Assembly: GCA_007753915.1 (NCBI GenBank)
Contig: CP036352.1
Coordinates: forward strand, 2,294,001 to 2,358,000
Length of the DNA: 64,000 nt
Reading direction: 5' to 3'
Origin: Phycisphaerae bacterium RAS2
Lineage (GTDB): Bacteria; Planctomycetota; Phycisphaerae; UBA1845; UTPLA1
The notes below the pieces were generated by a model, which made no database searches, was not told the origin of the DNA, and saw only the letters and a program-made list of their open reading frames with translations. The translations under genes were made by a program, and so were the position numbers. Positions 20,112 to 29,762 of the stretch are shown one piece after another (the first letter of the stretch is position 1; each line of letters starts with the position of its first letter).

Positions 20112-22331
20112 ATGATCTTGAGCCGCGTTTTTTTTGTCTGCGCAATCGGTCTGACCATCGGTTTTTCGGCCGCGTCTCGCGCCGACTTGATCCTGCCGGA
20201 TTTGCCGCCGGAGTCAAACGCCCTGCACCTGCGCACCGGGAAGGTCGTCCTCGAACCGGCGCAATCGCTGCACCGCCTGGACCCGGCCGCGCCCGGCGCG
20301 ACGATCGCGGAGAAGGGCCACTTTGTCATTCAGCTTGACGGCCCGCTGACGTCCGCCCGCGAGGCGGCGCTGGTACAGACCGGCGTCACCCTCGGACAAT
20401 ATCTACCCATGTATGCATACATTGTCGAACTGCCGGCGGGTTTCAATACCCCGGCGCAGCTCACCGGCCTGGACTTCGTTCGCTGGGTCGGCGCGTACGA
20501 GGCGAGCTGGAAGCTCGACCCGGAGATCGGCATGATAGCGCACTCCGCGCCGGATCGCGTAGCGCTCGCCGAGCAGGATCGACTTCGGCTTGTGGTCTCG
20601 CTGTTCGAGGGGGCCGACATGAATGCAGCCCTAGACCAGATCAACGCCCTGCCCGCGGTCGTCATCAACACCGCCGACGACCATGCATTCGGCGGCGCGA
20701 TCGAGCTGGACATGCCGGCATTCGCCTATCAGGCGTTGGCCGACGTCAAAGAAGTTCACTACGTCGCCGAGGTGGGAGACTTTCTCTTCCGCAACGACAC
20801 CAACAAGTGGATCTGCCAGACGAACATAAACGGTTCCACGACCATTTGGGATAATGGCATTCGCGGAGAAGGCCAGATCGGCGGCCTCATCGACGGCGCC
20901 GTCCGCCAGGATCACTGCTCGTTCGCCGATCCAGGCGGCAACCCAATCGGTCCCGCGCACCGCAAGTTTGAGGCGTACGTCGGTGCGGCCGGCAGCAACG
21001 GTCACGGCACTCATGTGGCCGGCACCTTTGTCGGAAACGAACAGCCGATCAGCGGCGGAACGACCTATCGCGGCATGGCCTACATGGCCAAGCTCGTCGC
21101 CAACCGCACGAGCGTCTCTACTTCCAACGTCAACACGCTGCTCACCCAGGATCACAACCTCGGGGCGCGCGTGCATAGCAACAGTTGGGGCTGGGACGGC
21201 TCGCAGACGTACATCCAGGCTAGCCGCGACATCGACCTCTTCAGCCGAACCAACGAAGAAAGTCTTGTCCTGGTCGCCGTAACAAACCAGAACGCGGTCG
21301 TCTATCAGCCGGAGAACGCCAAGAACTGCATCGGCGTCGCCCTGCTGAACGACGCGCCCAGCGAATCACAGTGCTTTGCCGCGGGCCGCGCCACGACCAA
21401 CGACGGTCGCCGCAAGCCGGAACTTTTGGCGCCTGGATGCTCGACATGGTCCAGCAACTCCGGCACGACCTGCGGGTTCACCAATTCCGGCTACAGCGGC
21501 ACATCCATGGCCACGCCCGTCATTTCAGGCTGCGGTCTTCTCACGCGACAGTATTTCATGAACGGCTACTATCCGACCGGCGCTGCCGTCGGTGGAAATG
21601 CCTTCACGCCTTCCGCCGCCCTGGTCAAGGCCATCCTCATGAATTCCGGCCGCGACGTCACGGGGATCGCAGGCTTTCCGAGCAACAATGAGGGCTGGGG
21701 ACGCGTCACGCTGGATGACGCACTCTACTTCGCCGGCGATGCCCGCAAGCTCATCGTCCTCGACGACATCCGCAACAACGTCGGCCTTACAACCGGCCAG
21801 TCAAAGGCCTACAACGTCAACGTCACCGCCGGCATGAGCCTGAAGGTCTCGCTTGTCTGGACCGAGCCGGCTGCGGCCGTCAACGCCAACCCGGCCTACA
21901 TCAACGACCTGAACCTGACGGTCGCGGGCCCGGGCGGCACGTATCTGGGCAACAACTTCGCCAGCGGCCAATCCGCCACCGGCGGCTCGGCTGATTTCCG
22001 AAATAACGTCGAGCAGGTCTATCTGCTGACGCCCGCTGCGGGAACCTACACCATCACGGTGAACGCGCTGGCCGTGAATGCTGCCGGGTCGCCGCAGGGC
22101 TTCGCAGCCGTCGTCACCGGCAACGTCATCCCCACGCCGCAGCAGCCGGATTGCGACCAGAGCGGCGGGTTCGATCTCGCGCTGGACACCGCGTGCTTCG
22201 TGGATGTCCTGCTCGGCATCAACACCAACCCCGCGTCGCAAGCCGTCGTGGACATGGACGGCAACACGTTCAACAACGGGCAGGACATTCAGCAATGGAT
22301 TGACTGCGTGGTGAACAACAACTGCAATTGA
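20112..22331 (+). CDS. Secreted subtilisin-like serine protease (S8) with C-terminal dockerin-like repeats
   Basis: 739 residues from ATG 20112, followed by a signal peptide (VFFVCAIGLTIGFSAASRA). After a propeptide-like region the catalytic triad is visible: Asp in GGLIDGAVRQDH (about 260), His in SNGHGTHVAG (about 299) and Ser in SGTSMATPVISG (about 463). A P/Homo B-like beta domain follows (SLKVSLVWTEP, DLNLTVAGPGG). The C-terminus has Asp-rich loops DCDQSGGFDLALDTACF and VDMDGNTFNNGQDIQ like dockerin repeats, similar in position to those on the GH57 protein. It is probably an extracellular endopeptidase. Confidence 0.9.
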   Translation: MILSRVFFVCAIGLTIGFSAASRADLILPDLPPESNALHLRTGKVVLEPAQSLHRLDPAAPGATIAEKGHFVIQLDGPLTSAREAALVQTGVTLGQYLPMYAYIVELPAGFNTPAQLTGLDFVRWVGAYEASWKLDPEIGMIAHSAPDRVALAEQDRLRLVVSLFEGADMNAALDQINALPAVVINTADDHAFGGAIELDMPAFAYQALADVKEVHYVAEVGDFLFRNDTNKWICQTNINGSTTIWDNGIRGEGQIGGLIDGAVRQDHCSFADPGGNPIGPAHRKFEAYVGAAGSNGHGTHVAGTFVGNEQPISGGTTYRGMAYMAKLVANRTSVSTSNVNTLLTQDHNLGARVHSNSWGWDGSQTYIQASRDIDLFSRTNEESLVLVAVTNQNAVVYQPENAKNCIGVALLNDAPSESQCFAAGRATTNDGRRKPELLAPGCSTWSSNSGTTCGFTNSGYSGTSMATPVISGCGLLTRQYFMNGYYPTGAAVGGNAFTPSAALVKAILMNSGRDVTGIAGFPSNNEGWGRVTLDDALYFAGDARKLIVLDDIRNNVGLTTGQSKAYNVNVTAGMSLKVSLVWTEPAAAVNANPAYINDLNLTVAGPGGTYLGNNFASGQSATGGSADFRNNVEQVYLLTPAAGTYTITVNALAVNAAGSPQGFAAVVTGNVIPTPQQPDCDQSGGFDLALDTACFVDVLLGINTNPASQAVVDMDGNTFNNGQDIQQWIDCVVNNNCN

Positions 22332-22405
22332 CGGTTAGCTCGCACAAGCGCTGGCGCGATCGTTGATCCAATCGCTCCGCGCAGCAAGCAGGATACGCGT
22401 TTTCC

Positions 22406-22436
22406 AAAGCCCCAGGCACCTGCCTGGGGCTTTTTC
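22406..22436 (+). terminator. Rho-independent terminator after the subtilase gene
   Basis: AAAGCCCCAGGCA and TGCCTGGGGCTTTTTC form a stem of about ten GC-rich pairs with a two-base loop followed by a T-run. It lies 75 bases after the protease stop and between two convergent genes. The opposite strand has a short T-run as well, so it may partly work both ways. Confidence 0.88.
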
Positions 22437-22462
22437 TATGAGTGGCTACATAGCACAGGAAC

Positions 22463-23470
22463 TCACTGAGCGCCGGCAGCGGCGTGTTGCGATGCCGGGA
22501 TCGACGCATTGGGCGCCAGCAGCGCTCGCATGGTTGTAAACGAGAACGACTCCAGGAGCCGATGCAGGCGTTCTTCGATGCTCTCGCGACCTAGCGATTG
22601 CGTCATACGCCGCCAGGTGCCGATGCGTACGCCATGATCGGCGTGATACGTCAAACCATCCACGTCCAGCTCGTAGGGATGCACATACAGGATCGCCGGC
22701 TGACCCGCGTGATTCAGCCGCCTCACCGCGGCGCGAACAACGGCCCCCGGCAGCAGTCGAAAGTATCCCCCTCCCGCGATCGGCAGGTTGACGCCTGCCA
22801 CACGCACCGTCGCCGGCGGACATTCCATCAGCGGGCATTCATCCCAGCGATGGATTCCCCGCGGCGCCGACGCAATCCCATAGCGCCGATGCAAGATCGG
22901 AAACACGCTCGAGCTGTATTGAAACCCCAGACGAGAAAGGATCGGCCCAGCCCAGCGCGTCTCTCGCACCACGCTGAAAGCCGGCGCGCGATACCCCATC
23001 GGTCGCTCGCCGGTTAGTTCCTGCAACACGTCCACGCTGCGACGCACGTCCGCTTCAAACTCCGCCGGAGTTTGGCGCGTCAGCAACTGGTGGCCGTGAC
23101 CGTGCGACGCGATTTCATGCCCCGCCTCACGAACCTGCGCGATCAATTCGGGAAACGCTTCGGCCACGCGCGTCAGGACGAAAAATGTCGCATGCACGCC
23201 ATGCCAATGCAGGATGTTCAACAGCTTGAGTGTGTTCTCGACCACGCGACCCGTAATCGGCTCGCTCGGTCCCATGACCGCAACCGGCCAGTCTTCCAGG
23301 TCAACTGTGAATACGTTGGCGACCGGCGCGGCCGGTACCGACCGCTCGGGTTCTTCCAACCCGCGCAGGCGGCTCCCTTCGATGCGCGACCGGTCAAGCC
23401 GACTCTCGGCTGCATCCCGATCCCGACGCATGGACGGCACAGTCAATCCCCGCGCGCTCATGCCTCTCAT
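22463..23470 (-). CDS. Polysaccharide deacetylase (DUF3473, XrtA/PEP-CTERM-type)
   Basis: 335 residues. FTVDLEDWP (catalytic base and metal Asp), AGHEIASHGHGHQLL (metal His pair) and MGYRAPAFSVV are the NodB-family motifs, and the C-terminal LPIAGGGYFRLLP and LYVHPYELD match DUF3473. Close relatives occur in exopolysaccharide loci linked to the PEP-CTERM/exosortase system, which fits the PEP-CTERM proteins in this window. It removes acetyl groups from a sugar polymer. The start is uncertain because about 50 low-complexity residues precede the domain. Confidence 0.88.
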   Translation of the reverse strand: MRGMSARGLTVPSMRRDRDAAESRLDRSRIEGSRLRGLEEPERSVPAAPVANVFTVDLEDWPVAVMGPSEPITGRVVENTLKLLNILHWHGVHATFFVLTRVAEAFPELIAQVREAGHEIASHGHGHQLLTRQTPAEFEADVRRSVDVLQELTGERPMGYRAPAFSVVRETRWAGPILSRLGFQYSSSVFPILHRRYGIASAPRGIHRWDECPLMECPPATVRVAGVNLPIAGGGYFRLLPGAVVRAAVRRLNHAGQPAILYVHPYELDVDGLTYHADHGVRIGTWRRMTQSLGRESIEERLHRLLESFSFTTMRALLAPNASIPASQHAAAGAQ

Positions 23471-23553
23471 ATCGGCAAGGCACGAGCAATAGGAAAACGG
23501 CCGCCCTTAATCAACCATACCGCATGCAGTTGTGACGCCGGCCAATTTGGCGC

Positions 23554-25827
23554 TCACTCGAACGGACCTCGGTACGGCGGCCCTGTCAGGTACATATCCG
23601 TGCGAATCAGGCCGGAGGCGATCCAGCGGTCAAACTCGTTCTCCGCCCGCAGCCAGACGAGGTGTTCAAAGTCTCGCCGGTGTTGCCAAACTTCACGCAA
23701 GTTCTCGTCGCGGACCGCGAGCGCCCACCACGTCGCCACTTCACGCCAATCTGCTGCATCCGGACTCGGCTTGTCAAACACAAACTGGCATCGCGCCCCC
23801 AGGGCCGTCGAGACGCATTCCGCGACCGGGCGTAATGCGACTTGGGCTTCGCTTCGCATCGGATGCTTCTCGTCGGCGGCGATCTGCAATAACGGAATCG
23901 CAGCGGCAGCGTACCCCGCTTCGAGGTATGCGGCGGCCTGCTCAACTTCGGTCGAATCCATCAGCATCGGATTCGCTCGCAACCAGGGCGGCTCGGGTCG
24001 TTGAAGCGATGGCGAGGCAGCGGCGGCAAAACGGATCTTCGCCGCGCCGCACACACCGCTCGTGAAATAGAAACAGTACGACGGATCGGTCAGCGGCCGG
24101 GGAAAGGCGAACTTGAGCGCCCAGACGCCCCGCGCATCGTGCTCCACGATTGTCACGTCAAAGGCATCTGTGTGAATGGTGCGCCCCGGCTCAAACATCG
24201 CCCGATCACCGAATCCCTCCACGAGAAATCGCCCGAGCAGTCGAGAAAAGTACGCCTGCCCCTCGATGCGAACGACAAACGAGTGCGCGTCCACTTGTTC
24301 CAGCGTGCTGCGCCGGTCCATGCCCGTCGGGTGTGGCGCGAACGTCAGCGCATGCACGCGAACGGGCGAGAACGACGGCCCAAAACGCTTGTCCAGATCC
24401 GGCTTGAGGTACACATTCACGAAGGGCTGGTTGATAAAAAAGACATCTGTGACGGTCTTCGCGGGCGGCGAGATCTGCACCCAGCCCGGTACGATTCGTT
24501 CGGCGGCGGCTGTCCCCATCCACTGCAAGCGCGTTACCGGTGCCATGAAGGCCATGCCCAGAATCATCGCCAGCCCCACTGCCGGCCGCAGCATGGACGG
24601 GCTCGCTTCGCCTTTCGCCGCGGACATCGCAATCGCCATTCCGACCGCGACGCCCACGCCGCTCATGTAGCCCGAGTGCGGCGTCGCCACGACCGCCACG
24701 ACCGGCAGGATAGACAGCACGATCCACAGCGGCCAGATCCACCAACCCGCCGTTCGTCGCGCCGCGCGGAAATACATCCATCCCATCCCCGCAAGGATCA
24801 GCACCATCACTGTGCAGTCCCCGGGAACTTCAACCCAGGGGTTCATTCGACCGGTCGGCCCGGCCACCATCGGTGCGGGCCAGATCGAGACGCAGAGGTA
24901 ATGCAGCAGCTTCGCGGCCAGCCAGCCGGCATATCGAGCGAGCTGGCCGTCGGGCCGGTGACAGTAAACATCCGGCAGCGGATCAATGCCCAAGGCCGTC
25001 CGCCATGCCATGAATGCGACACCCACCGCACCGCAGGCAAAGAAGAACGCCCGCCGCGCCCACAGCCGCCTCCAACCGCCGGACGCCAGCTCAAACGATG
25101 CAAGGATCGCAGGGAACAGAATCGCATTCTCGCGCGTGAAAATCGCCAGCAACCACAACGTCCATGTCGCGGCCAGCGCCCCGTGCGCATACGACGGGCA
25201 CGCTTGCGACGAAATAGCATCGGCCGACATCACCTCCTCGCACGCCGCCGACGGAATCCGCGACGCTCGCAGGTACGCCAGCACGACCCCCAGAAGCAGC
25301 GTGTTTTGAATCACGACATTCTGCGAAGACGGCCACGCGACCGTCACCACGGAATGCGGATAGATCGCGAACACCAGCCCACCCAGCAGGCTCCACGTCC
25401 GATCGCCGGTCAGCCGAAGGCACAGCCGCCAGACCAGCAGGCTGGAAAGCCAATGCAGCCCGAGGCTCAATGCATGCAGGGCCGTCTCATCGCCGCGGCC
25501 GACCACGAGATACGCGAACTTCATGCAGACAATGAAGAATGGCCGGAAGTAATGCCAGACGACGGGTCGAGTTTGCCACCAACACTCGATGTAGTCCGCC
25601 GGCGCGATGATGAGCGTTCGCAACAGCTCAGGGAACGTCCACCCGTGTTCGCGCAACCCCTTCTGGTGCCAGTGGTCATCGAGGACGACGCCGTCCCAAA
25701 GGGCCAGGCCGTGAAGCAGCGCGACGATCAATGTGATCGCAAAGACCGGCCACCCTACCCGCACGAATCGGGAGCGGGGCGAGCCTTTGTTAATGGGAAT
25801 CGCAGGCGTGGAATCCGCGCGGGACAT
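23554..25827 (-). CDS. Large multi-pass membrane protein, GT-C (PMT/ArnT-like) glycosyltransferase candidate
   Basis: 757 residues. About ten hydrophobic segments fill the first 450 residues (WPVFAITLIVALLHGLALWD, TLLLGVVLAYLRAS, MLRPAVGLAMILGMAFMAPV). VVLDDHWHQKG after the first segment has the acidic pair expected in the first periplasmic loop of GT-C enzymes, which use lipid-linked sugars. The remaining 300 residues are soluble and lack a recognised family. It follows the deacetylase on the same strand with a gap of about 80 bases, so a polysaccharide or protein-glycosylation role is plausible but not shown. Confidence 0.65.
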   Translation of the reverse strand: MSRADSTPAIPINKGSPRSRFVRVGWPVFAITLIVALLHGLALWDGVVLDDHWHQKGLREHGWTFPELLRTLIIAPADYIECWWQTRPVVWHYFRPFFIVCMKFAYLVVGRGDETALHALSLGLHWLSSLLVWRLCLRLTGDRTWSLLGGLVFAIYPHSVVTVAWPSSQNVVIQNTLLLGVVLAYLRASRIPSAACEEVMSADAISSQACPSYAHGALAATWTLWLLAIFTRENAILFPAILASFELASGGWRRLWARRAFFFACGAVGVAFMAWRTALGIDPLPDVYCHRPDGQLARYAGWLAAKLLHYLCVSIWPAPMVAGPTGRMNPWVEVPGDCTVMVLILAGMGWMYFRAARRTAGWWIWPLWIVLSILPVVAVVATPHSGYMSGVGVAVGMAIAMSAAKGEASPSMLRPAVGLAMILGMAFMAPVTRLQWMGTAAAERIVPGWVQISPPAKTVTDVFFINQPFVNVYLKPDLDKRFGPSFSPVRVHALTFAPHPTGMDRRSTLEQVDAHSFVVRIEGQAYFSRLLGRFLVEGFGDRAMFEPGRTIHTDAFDVTIVEHDARGVWALKFAFPRPLTDPSYCFYFTSGVCGAAKIRFAAAASPSLQRPEPPWLRANPMLMDSTEVEQAAAYLEAGYAAAAIPLLQIAADEKHPMRSEAQVALRPVAECVSTALGARCQFVFDKPSPDAADWREVATWWALAVRDENLREVWQHRRDFEHLVWLRAENEFDRWIASGLIRTDMYLTGPPYRGPFE

Positions 25828-25860
25828 GGGACGGCGGACTATAAGGAATGGGAGCGCGGC

Positions 25861-26625
25861 CTACAATGCGCGACGGCGACGGGCGACGCCGGCGATGCCG
25901 ATAGCAAGGAGCATGGCCGTGGCAGGTTCTGGAACGTATTCGACCACGAGCGTCGGCTTGATTGCGAAGATGTTGGTCGTCTCGCGGGAAGCAAAACGCT
26001 TGGCGGAGCCGTCGAAACTTTCGTTGCCAAGCAAAGTCCATCCGAAATTCGCGCCCGGGTTATCGAGCCAGCTTTGAACATCCAGCGCCAACTGCGCACT
26101 GGTCCATTGATAAATCGCGCCGCCGCCGCCAACCAGCGTCGAGGCGCTGGCGGTCGCATCGAAGTCTCCACCGGGATTGGCCCACAATCCGCCCGGGCTG
26201 AACGTATGCAGCCATGTCGCATCGCCGGGCATCGCAAACGCGCCACCGCCACCGCCCCCCATGCCGTTGGAATTGGAAGTCGACTCGCCCCAGTTCTGAA
26301 GTGTCCGATGCAGGGTCATCGGCTGATCGCCCGAAACCGATTGGACGCAATACAGCCGAAGCGTGGCGCTGACGATCGTGCTGCCGGCCGGTACTGCGCC
26401 GGCGACATTGAACGCAAGCACCGCCCTTCGGAGAGAATCCTGAAACTGAAGCGTGCGTCCGGCATAGATCGAATCGCCTGCACCGTTGCTCAAGTTACCG
26501 GTCGGCGTTTCGAAGAGGGTGTTATCCTTCGAAGGGAAGACGTTGACGACATCGGCAGCAGCCGGCGCGACGAGCCACAACGCGAGCAACGGGAGGCAGA
26601 TTGTGTGTTGCAATCCCCGAGCCAT
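25861..26625 (-). CDS. PEP-CTERM protein with a DNRLRE-type domain
   Basis: 254 residues. A signal peptide (LPLLALWLVAPAAA) is followed by VFPSKDNTLFETPTGNLSNG and AVLAFNVAGAVPAGSTIVS, which match the DNRLRE beta-sandwich family, and by SAQLALDVQSWLDNPGANFG. The C-terminus VPEPATAMLLAIGIAGVARR is a PEP-CTERM tail: the exosortase recognition motif, a hydrophobic stretch and basic residues. It should be sorted to the cell surface by an exosortase, which is not encoded in this window. Confidence 0.88.
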   Translation of the reverse strand: MARGLQHTICLPLLALWLVAPAAADVVNVFPSKDNTLFETPTGNLSNGAGDSIYAGRTLQFQDSLRRAVLAFNVAGAVPAGSTIVSATLRLYCVQSVSGDQPMTLHRTLQNWGESTSNSNGMGGGGGGAFAMPGDATWLHTFSPGGLWANPGGDFDATASASTLVGGGGAIYQWTSAQLALDVQSWLDNPGANFGWTLLGNESFDGSAKRFASRETTNIFAIKPTLVVEYVPEPATAMLLAIGIAGVARRRRAL

Positions 26626-26742
26626 GGCTTCGATCCTTTCTCACCAATCACGGTCGCGGACAGACCGCGCGCCGCCATTTCAATGCGATCAATCATACCG
26701 GAAATGACGAGTCGATTCAACTCCGGGCGAGCGACGAACGCT

Positions 26743-27051
26743 TCAGAACTGATGTTTGGCGTCCGATTTGAGGTACTTCTTCCGCGCTTCGCCGTAGTCC
26801 GCGGCGCTATCGGGAAGTCCGCGAATCTCGGGAGACTGTGCCCCTTCTCCCGATTCGGCCTGCCCTTGTTGCTCCACGCACACCTGCTGATGGATTTTCT
26901 GCAGAATGGGAATGCACCAGCCGCAGCCGGTCCCCGCTCCGAGGCAATTTGACATTTGACTGGCGCGAACGAGCCGCTCGCGCCGGGCAAAATTCACGAG
27001 CTTCCGCATCGAGACGTGATAGCAGTAACAGATGTTGTCGTCGAGGTTCAT
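26743..27051 (-). CDS. BFD-like [2Fe-2S]-binding protein
   Basis: 102 residues. The first 60 match bacterioferritin-associated ferredoxin domains: DNICYCYHVS and, after a helix, GAGTGCGWCIPIL supply four Cys ligands in the C-x-C and C-x4-C arrangement. The remaining 40 residues are a charged tail. BFD proteins bind a 2Fe-2S cluster and, in some species, help release iron from bacterioferritin. No bacterioferritin is nearby, so the partner is unknown. Confidence 0.82.
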   Translation of the reverse strand: MNLDDNICYCYHVSMRKLVNFARRERLVRASQMSNCLGAGTGCGWCIPILQKIHQQVCVEQQGQAESGEGAQSPEIRGLPDSAADYGEARKKYLKSDAKHQF

Positions 27052-27133
27052 CTTGCGCAGCGATCCGGGGTTGCGGAATGTTAGCGCGCCAGATCAATCG
27101 AGTCTGGGCGAACAAGACCGATCGCACCAGCCC

Positions 27134-28312
27134 TCACGACGCGACCTGCCCCAGAATCCGGCACACATCGGTTGGAACGGAATTGCTCAAGACTTCGCTT
27201 CCGTCCGCCGTGATGGCGATGACATCCTCAATACGAATTCCGAATCGACCGGGCAGATAGACCCCCGGCTCGACCGTCATGCACATTCCGACCTCAAGCC
27301 GTCGTGCGTTGCCTCGAACCAGGTATGGCGGTTCATGCACATCCAGCCCGATTCCATGGCCGAGCCGGTGCGTAAAATACGCGCCCAACCCGGCGCTCTC
27401 GATGACCGAGCGCGCGGCGGCATCGACGGACTCGCAGGAGACGCCCGGCCGCGCGGCACGAATCGCCGCCTGTTGCGCAGCCCGCACGGTCTGATAGGCT
27501 CGCACGAAATCGTCCGACGCCCGGCCCAGTGCAAAGGTTCGAGTCATGTCGCCCAGATAGCCCTGCTTCCGGGCGACAAAGTCCACGATCACGGAATCGC
27601 CGTCACGAAAGCGCCTGGGCCCGGCGGGCTGGTGCGGAATCGCGGCGCTTTCGCCGCCCTGAATCAGATCGCCAAACGGCGTGACGCCCATCTTGACAAG
27701 TTGCTCGATCACCTCACGCGACAGTTCATGCTCGGAGATTCCCGGCTGCAATCGGCGTGATACCAGGTCGTAGATCAGACCCGTATCGTGGCATGCCGCA
27801 CGGATGGCTTCGATCTCCTCCGGCGATTTGACCTCGCGAATGGAATCCAGAATTCCCGGATCGGTTTGGAAGCTCGCATGAGGCATGGCCTCGTTCAATC
27901 GCCGCTGGGCATCAAGCCACATGTAACCGTCGAGGTAGATGCGCCCGCGGTCCACACCGAGCAGTCGCGCCGCCTCGGCCGCCGACGCATATGCGTCCTC
28001 GTGCTCTTGCCAAGTAACAAGAACGGAGCCCGACGGCAGCGCCCGCGCCATGTCCGCCTCGAAACCCGGCACGACCAGCGCGGTCTGACCGGCCCGATTA
28101 ATCCAGCCGCAGATCAAGCGATCTGACGGCGCGAGCGGCACACCGGTAAACCCGAGAATGTTCGAATCACGGAACAGAAGAATCGCGTCGGCGTCGTGCT
28201 TTGTGAGCAGCGCGGCAACGCGCTCGACATGCTTCCGCAGGATGCGCTCGCCAATCGCTTTCGGCCCACTCTCTGCAGGAACCGGGCGCGCTTCAACGAT
28301 GGTAAAACTCAT
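27134..28312 (-). CDS. M24-family aminopeptidase (Xaa-Pro dipeptidase-like)
   Basis: 392 residues from ATG 28312; 28 further open codons upstream are not supported. The creatinase-like N-terminal domain (ILLFRDSNILGFTGV) precedes the pita-bread fold. The metal ligands are visible as VIVDFVARKQGYLGDMTRTF (two Asp), GHGIGLDVHEPP (His), MTVEPGVYLP (Glu) and GIRIEDV (Glu). It should remove N-terminal residues preceding proline, with two metal ions, in the cytoplasm. Substrate specificity is inferred. Confidence 0.92.
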   Translation of the reverse strand: MSFTIVEARPVPAESGPKAIGERILRKHVERVAALLTKHDADAILLFRDSNILGFTGVPLAPSDRLICGWINRAGQTALVVPGFEADMARALPSGSVLVTWQEHEDAYASAAEAARLLGVDRGRIYLDGYMWLDAQRRLNEAMPHASFQTDPGILDSIREVKSPEEIEAIRAACHDTGLIYDLVSRRLQPGISEHELSREVIEQLVKMGVTPFGDLIQGGESAAIPHQPAGPRRFRDGDSVIVDFVARKQGYLGDMTRTFALGRASDDFVRAYQTVRAAQQAAIRAARPGVSCESVDAAARSVIESAGLGAYFTHRLGHGIGLDVHEPPYLVRGNARRLEVGMCMTVEPGVYLPGRFGIRIEDVIAITADGSEVLSNSVPTDVCRILGQVAS

Positions 28313-28460
28313 AAACTCCACCACGAATGCGAGCGGCGACTCGCAATCCTCCAACCACCACCAGTTAACGTTATCATAACCGGCCGGGCTTGGCAAGTCT
28401 TTTTTTCCCAGCTATTTGCACAGACTACTGTGACGAGCGCATGCTGCTTAGCCGGTGGAG

Positions 28461-29762
28461 TCAAACGATTGACGTGCTGCTTTCGTCGCCGCCGAGAATG
28501 TAAAACCGATTCTTGCCGGCTTCCTTCGCCTTGAGCAACGCCCGGTCCGCCGCTTCGAGCAGATCGGTCACGTTTTTCGCCTGCATGGGAAAGTGTGCCA
28601 GCCCGCCGCTGATGGTCAGCGCCCCCTGCGAATCCTGGCCCAAGCGCGTGAAGCGGTGCTTCTTCAGCGCCGCGCGAAACCGCTGCAAGACCATCAACAC
28701 TCCGGCCGGATGGCGCGAGCCAGCCGCGCGCGGACCTTCCGGATCCCAGAAGACGACGACAAACTCGTCTCCGCCATAGCGCGCGACCATGTCGGTGCGC
28801 CGGGAACATTGCACAAACAACCGCCCGACTTCGCACAGGATCTCGTCGCCCGCGTCATGCCCGTAGCGATCGTTGTACCGTTTGAAATCGTCGATATCGA
28901 ACACGAGGGCGGTCACGATCTGCCCGGCGGCGCCGGCGGTCTGTAGCGTTGCACCGAGGAACTCCATCAGGTGTCGGCGGTTCGGAAGCCCGGTCAGTTC
29001 ATCCGCCAAGGCCAACTGCCGCCAGCGTTCGGACTGCGCCGCCGCTTCGGCCAACCGTCCCAGCACGCCTGCGTACCCGCGCAGCCGCTGAATATCGTCA
29101 ATCGTATATCCACCCGCGCGGCTCCGCCCCGCGCGAATGAAGCCGATCTTCTCGCCCTGCCGCGTGATCGTCTGCACCAGCAGTGCCTCGCGAACTTCCC
29201 GGTCTTCGCCCGCACGACCTACCTGCTGATCCATGCTCACCAGGACGCTCTCGGCGCCGATGGCTTCCCCGATCAACGCCGCGATTCGGTCAAGCATCCC
29301 CGGCCGATTTCCGAGCAGACCGGGAATCGCGTCGGCCAGTTCCTCAAGTGGATCAGGCCGCTGCGACGCCTGCGCCGGCTCACGCTCCCCCAGCACGTCG
29401 GTCGATGCGCCAAAAGCTCGAATCAAGTCCACCCGCTCCAGCGGCAGGATGACGTAGTCGTCGGCTCCCTGTGCGACCATCTCCTGGCCGACATCCTCCC
29501 GCGCAGGCAGGCAACAGAAGATCACCCGTGCCTCGCCCGCCGCCCGGCGCAGCGCCGCCATGGCCTCAACCGGCCTTCGGCAGGCTTCGTCATGACCCAC
29601 CAGCACGCCACGCGTCGCTTTGCGCGGTAACTCGGCGATGCCCTCCAGCATGGTCCGAACGCCTTCGATCCGGCTGGGCGCAAGCGCTTCCACCATCGGC
29701 GGCCCAAGTTGACCGAGGTCCCCGACGACAAGGTAGCGGCCATTTTCAGATGATCCGTTCAT
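28461..29762 (-). CDS. Diguanylate cyclase with receiver-like and GAF-like N-terminal domains
   Basis: 433 residues. The GGDEF domain holds the active-site motif RYGGDEFVVVFWD (about 327) and the RRTD inhibitory I-site five residues before it, so it should make cyclic di-GMP and be product-inhibited. The first 120 residues are receiver-like but lack a clear phospho-acceptor context (ARVIFCCLPAREDVG), and a GAF-like segment lies between (PGMLDRIAALIGEAIGAESV). It overlaps the preceding minus-strand gene by four bases, so the two genes are co-translated. Confidence 0.9.
   Translation of the reverse strand: MNGSSENGRYLVVGDLGQLGPPMVEALAPSRIEGVRTMLEGIAELPRKATRGVLVGHDEACRRPVEAMAALRRAAGEARVIFCCLPAREDVGQEMVAQGADDYVILPLERVDLIRAFGASTDVLGEREPAQASQRPDPLEELADAIPGLLGNRPGMLDRIAALIGEAIGAESVLVSMDQQVGRAGEDREVREALLVQTITRQGEKIGFIRAGRSRAGGYTIDDIQRLRGYAGVLGRLAEAAAQSERWRQLALADELTGLPNRRHLMEFLGATLQTAGAAGQIVTALVFDIDDFKRYNDRYGHDAGDEILCEVGRLFVQCSRRTDMVARYGGDEFVVVFWDPEGPRAAGSRHPAGVLMVLQRFRAALKKHRFTRLGQDSQGALTISGGLAHFPMQAKNVTDLLEAADRALLKAKEAGKNRFYILGGDESSTSIV

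Noticed and set aside
24001-26952. Open frame of 983 codons on the plus strand over the GT-C and PEP-CTERM genes
   Set aside because: It is antisense to well-supported genes, its product is Arg/His-rich without motifs, and long open antisense frames are expected in DNA of this GC content.
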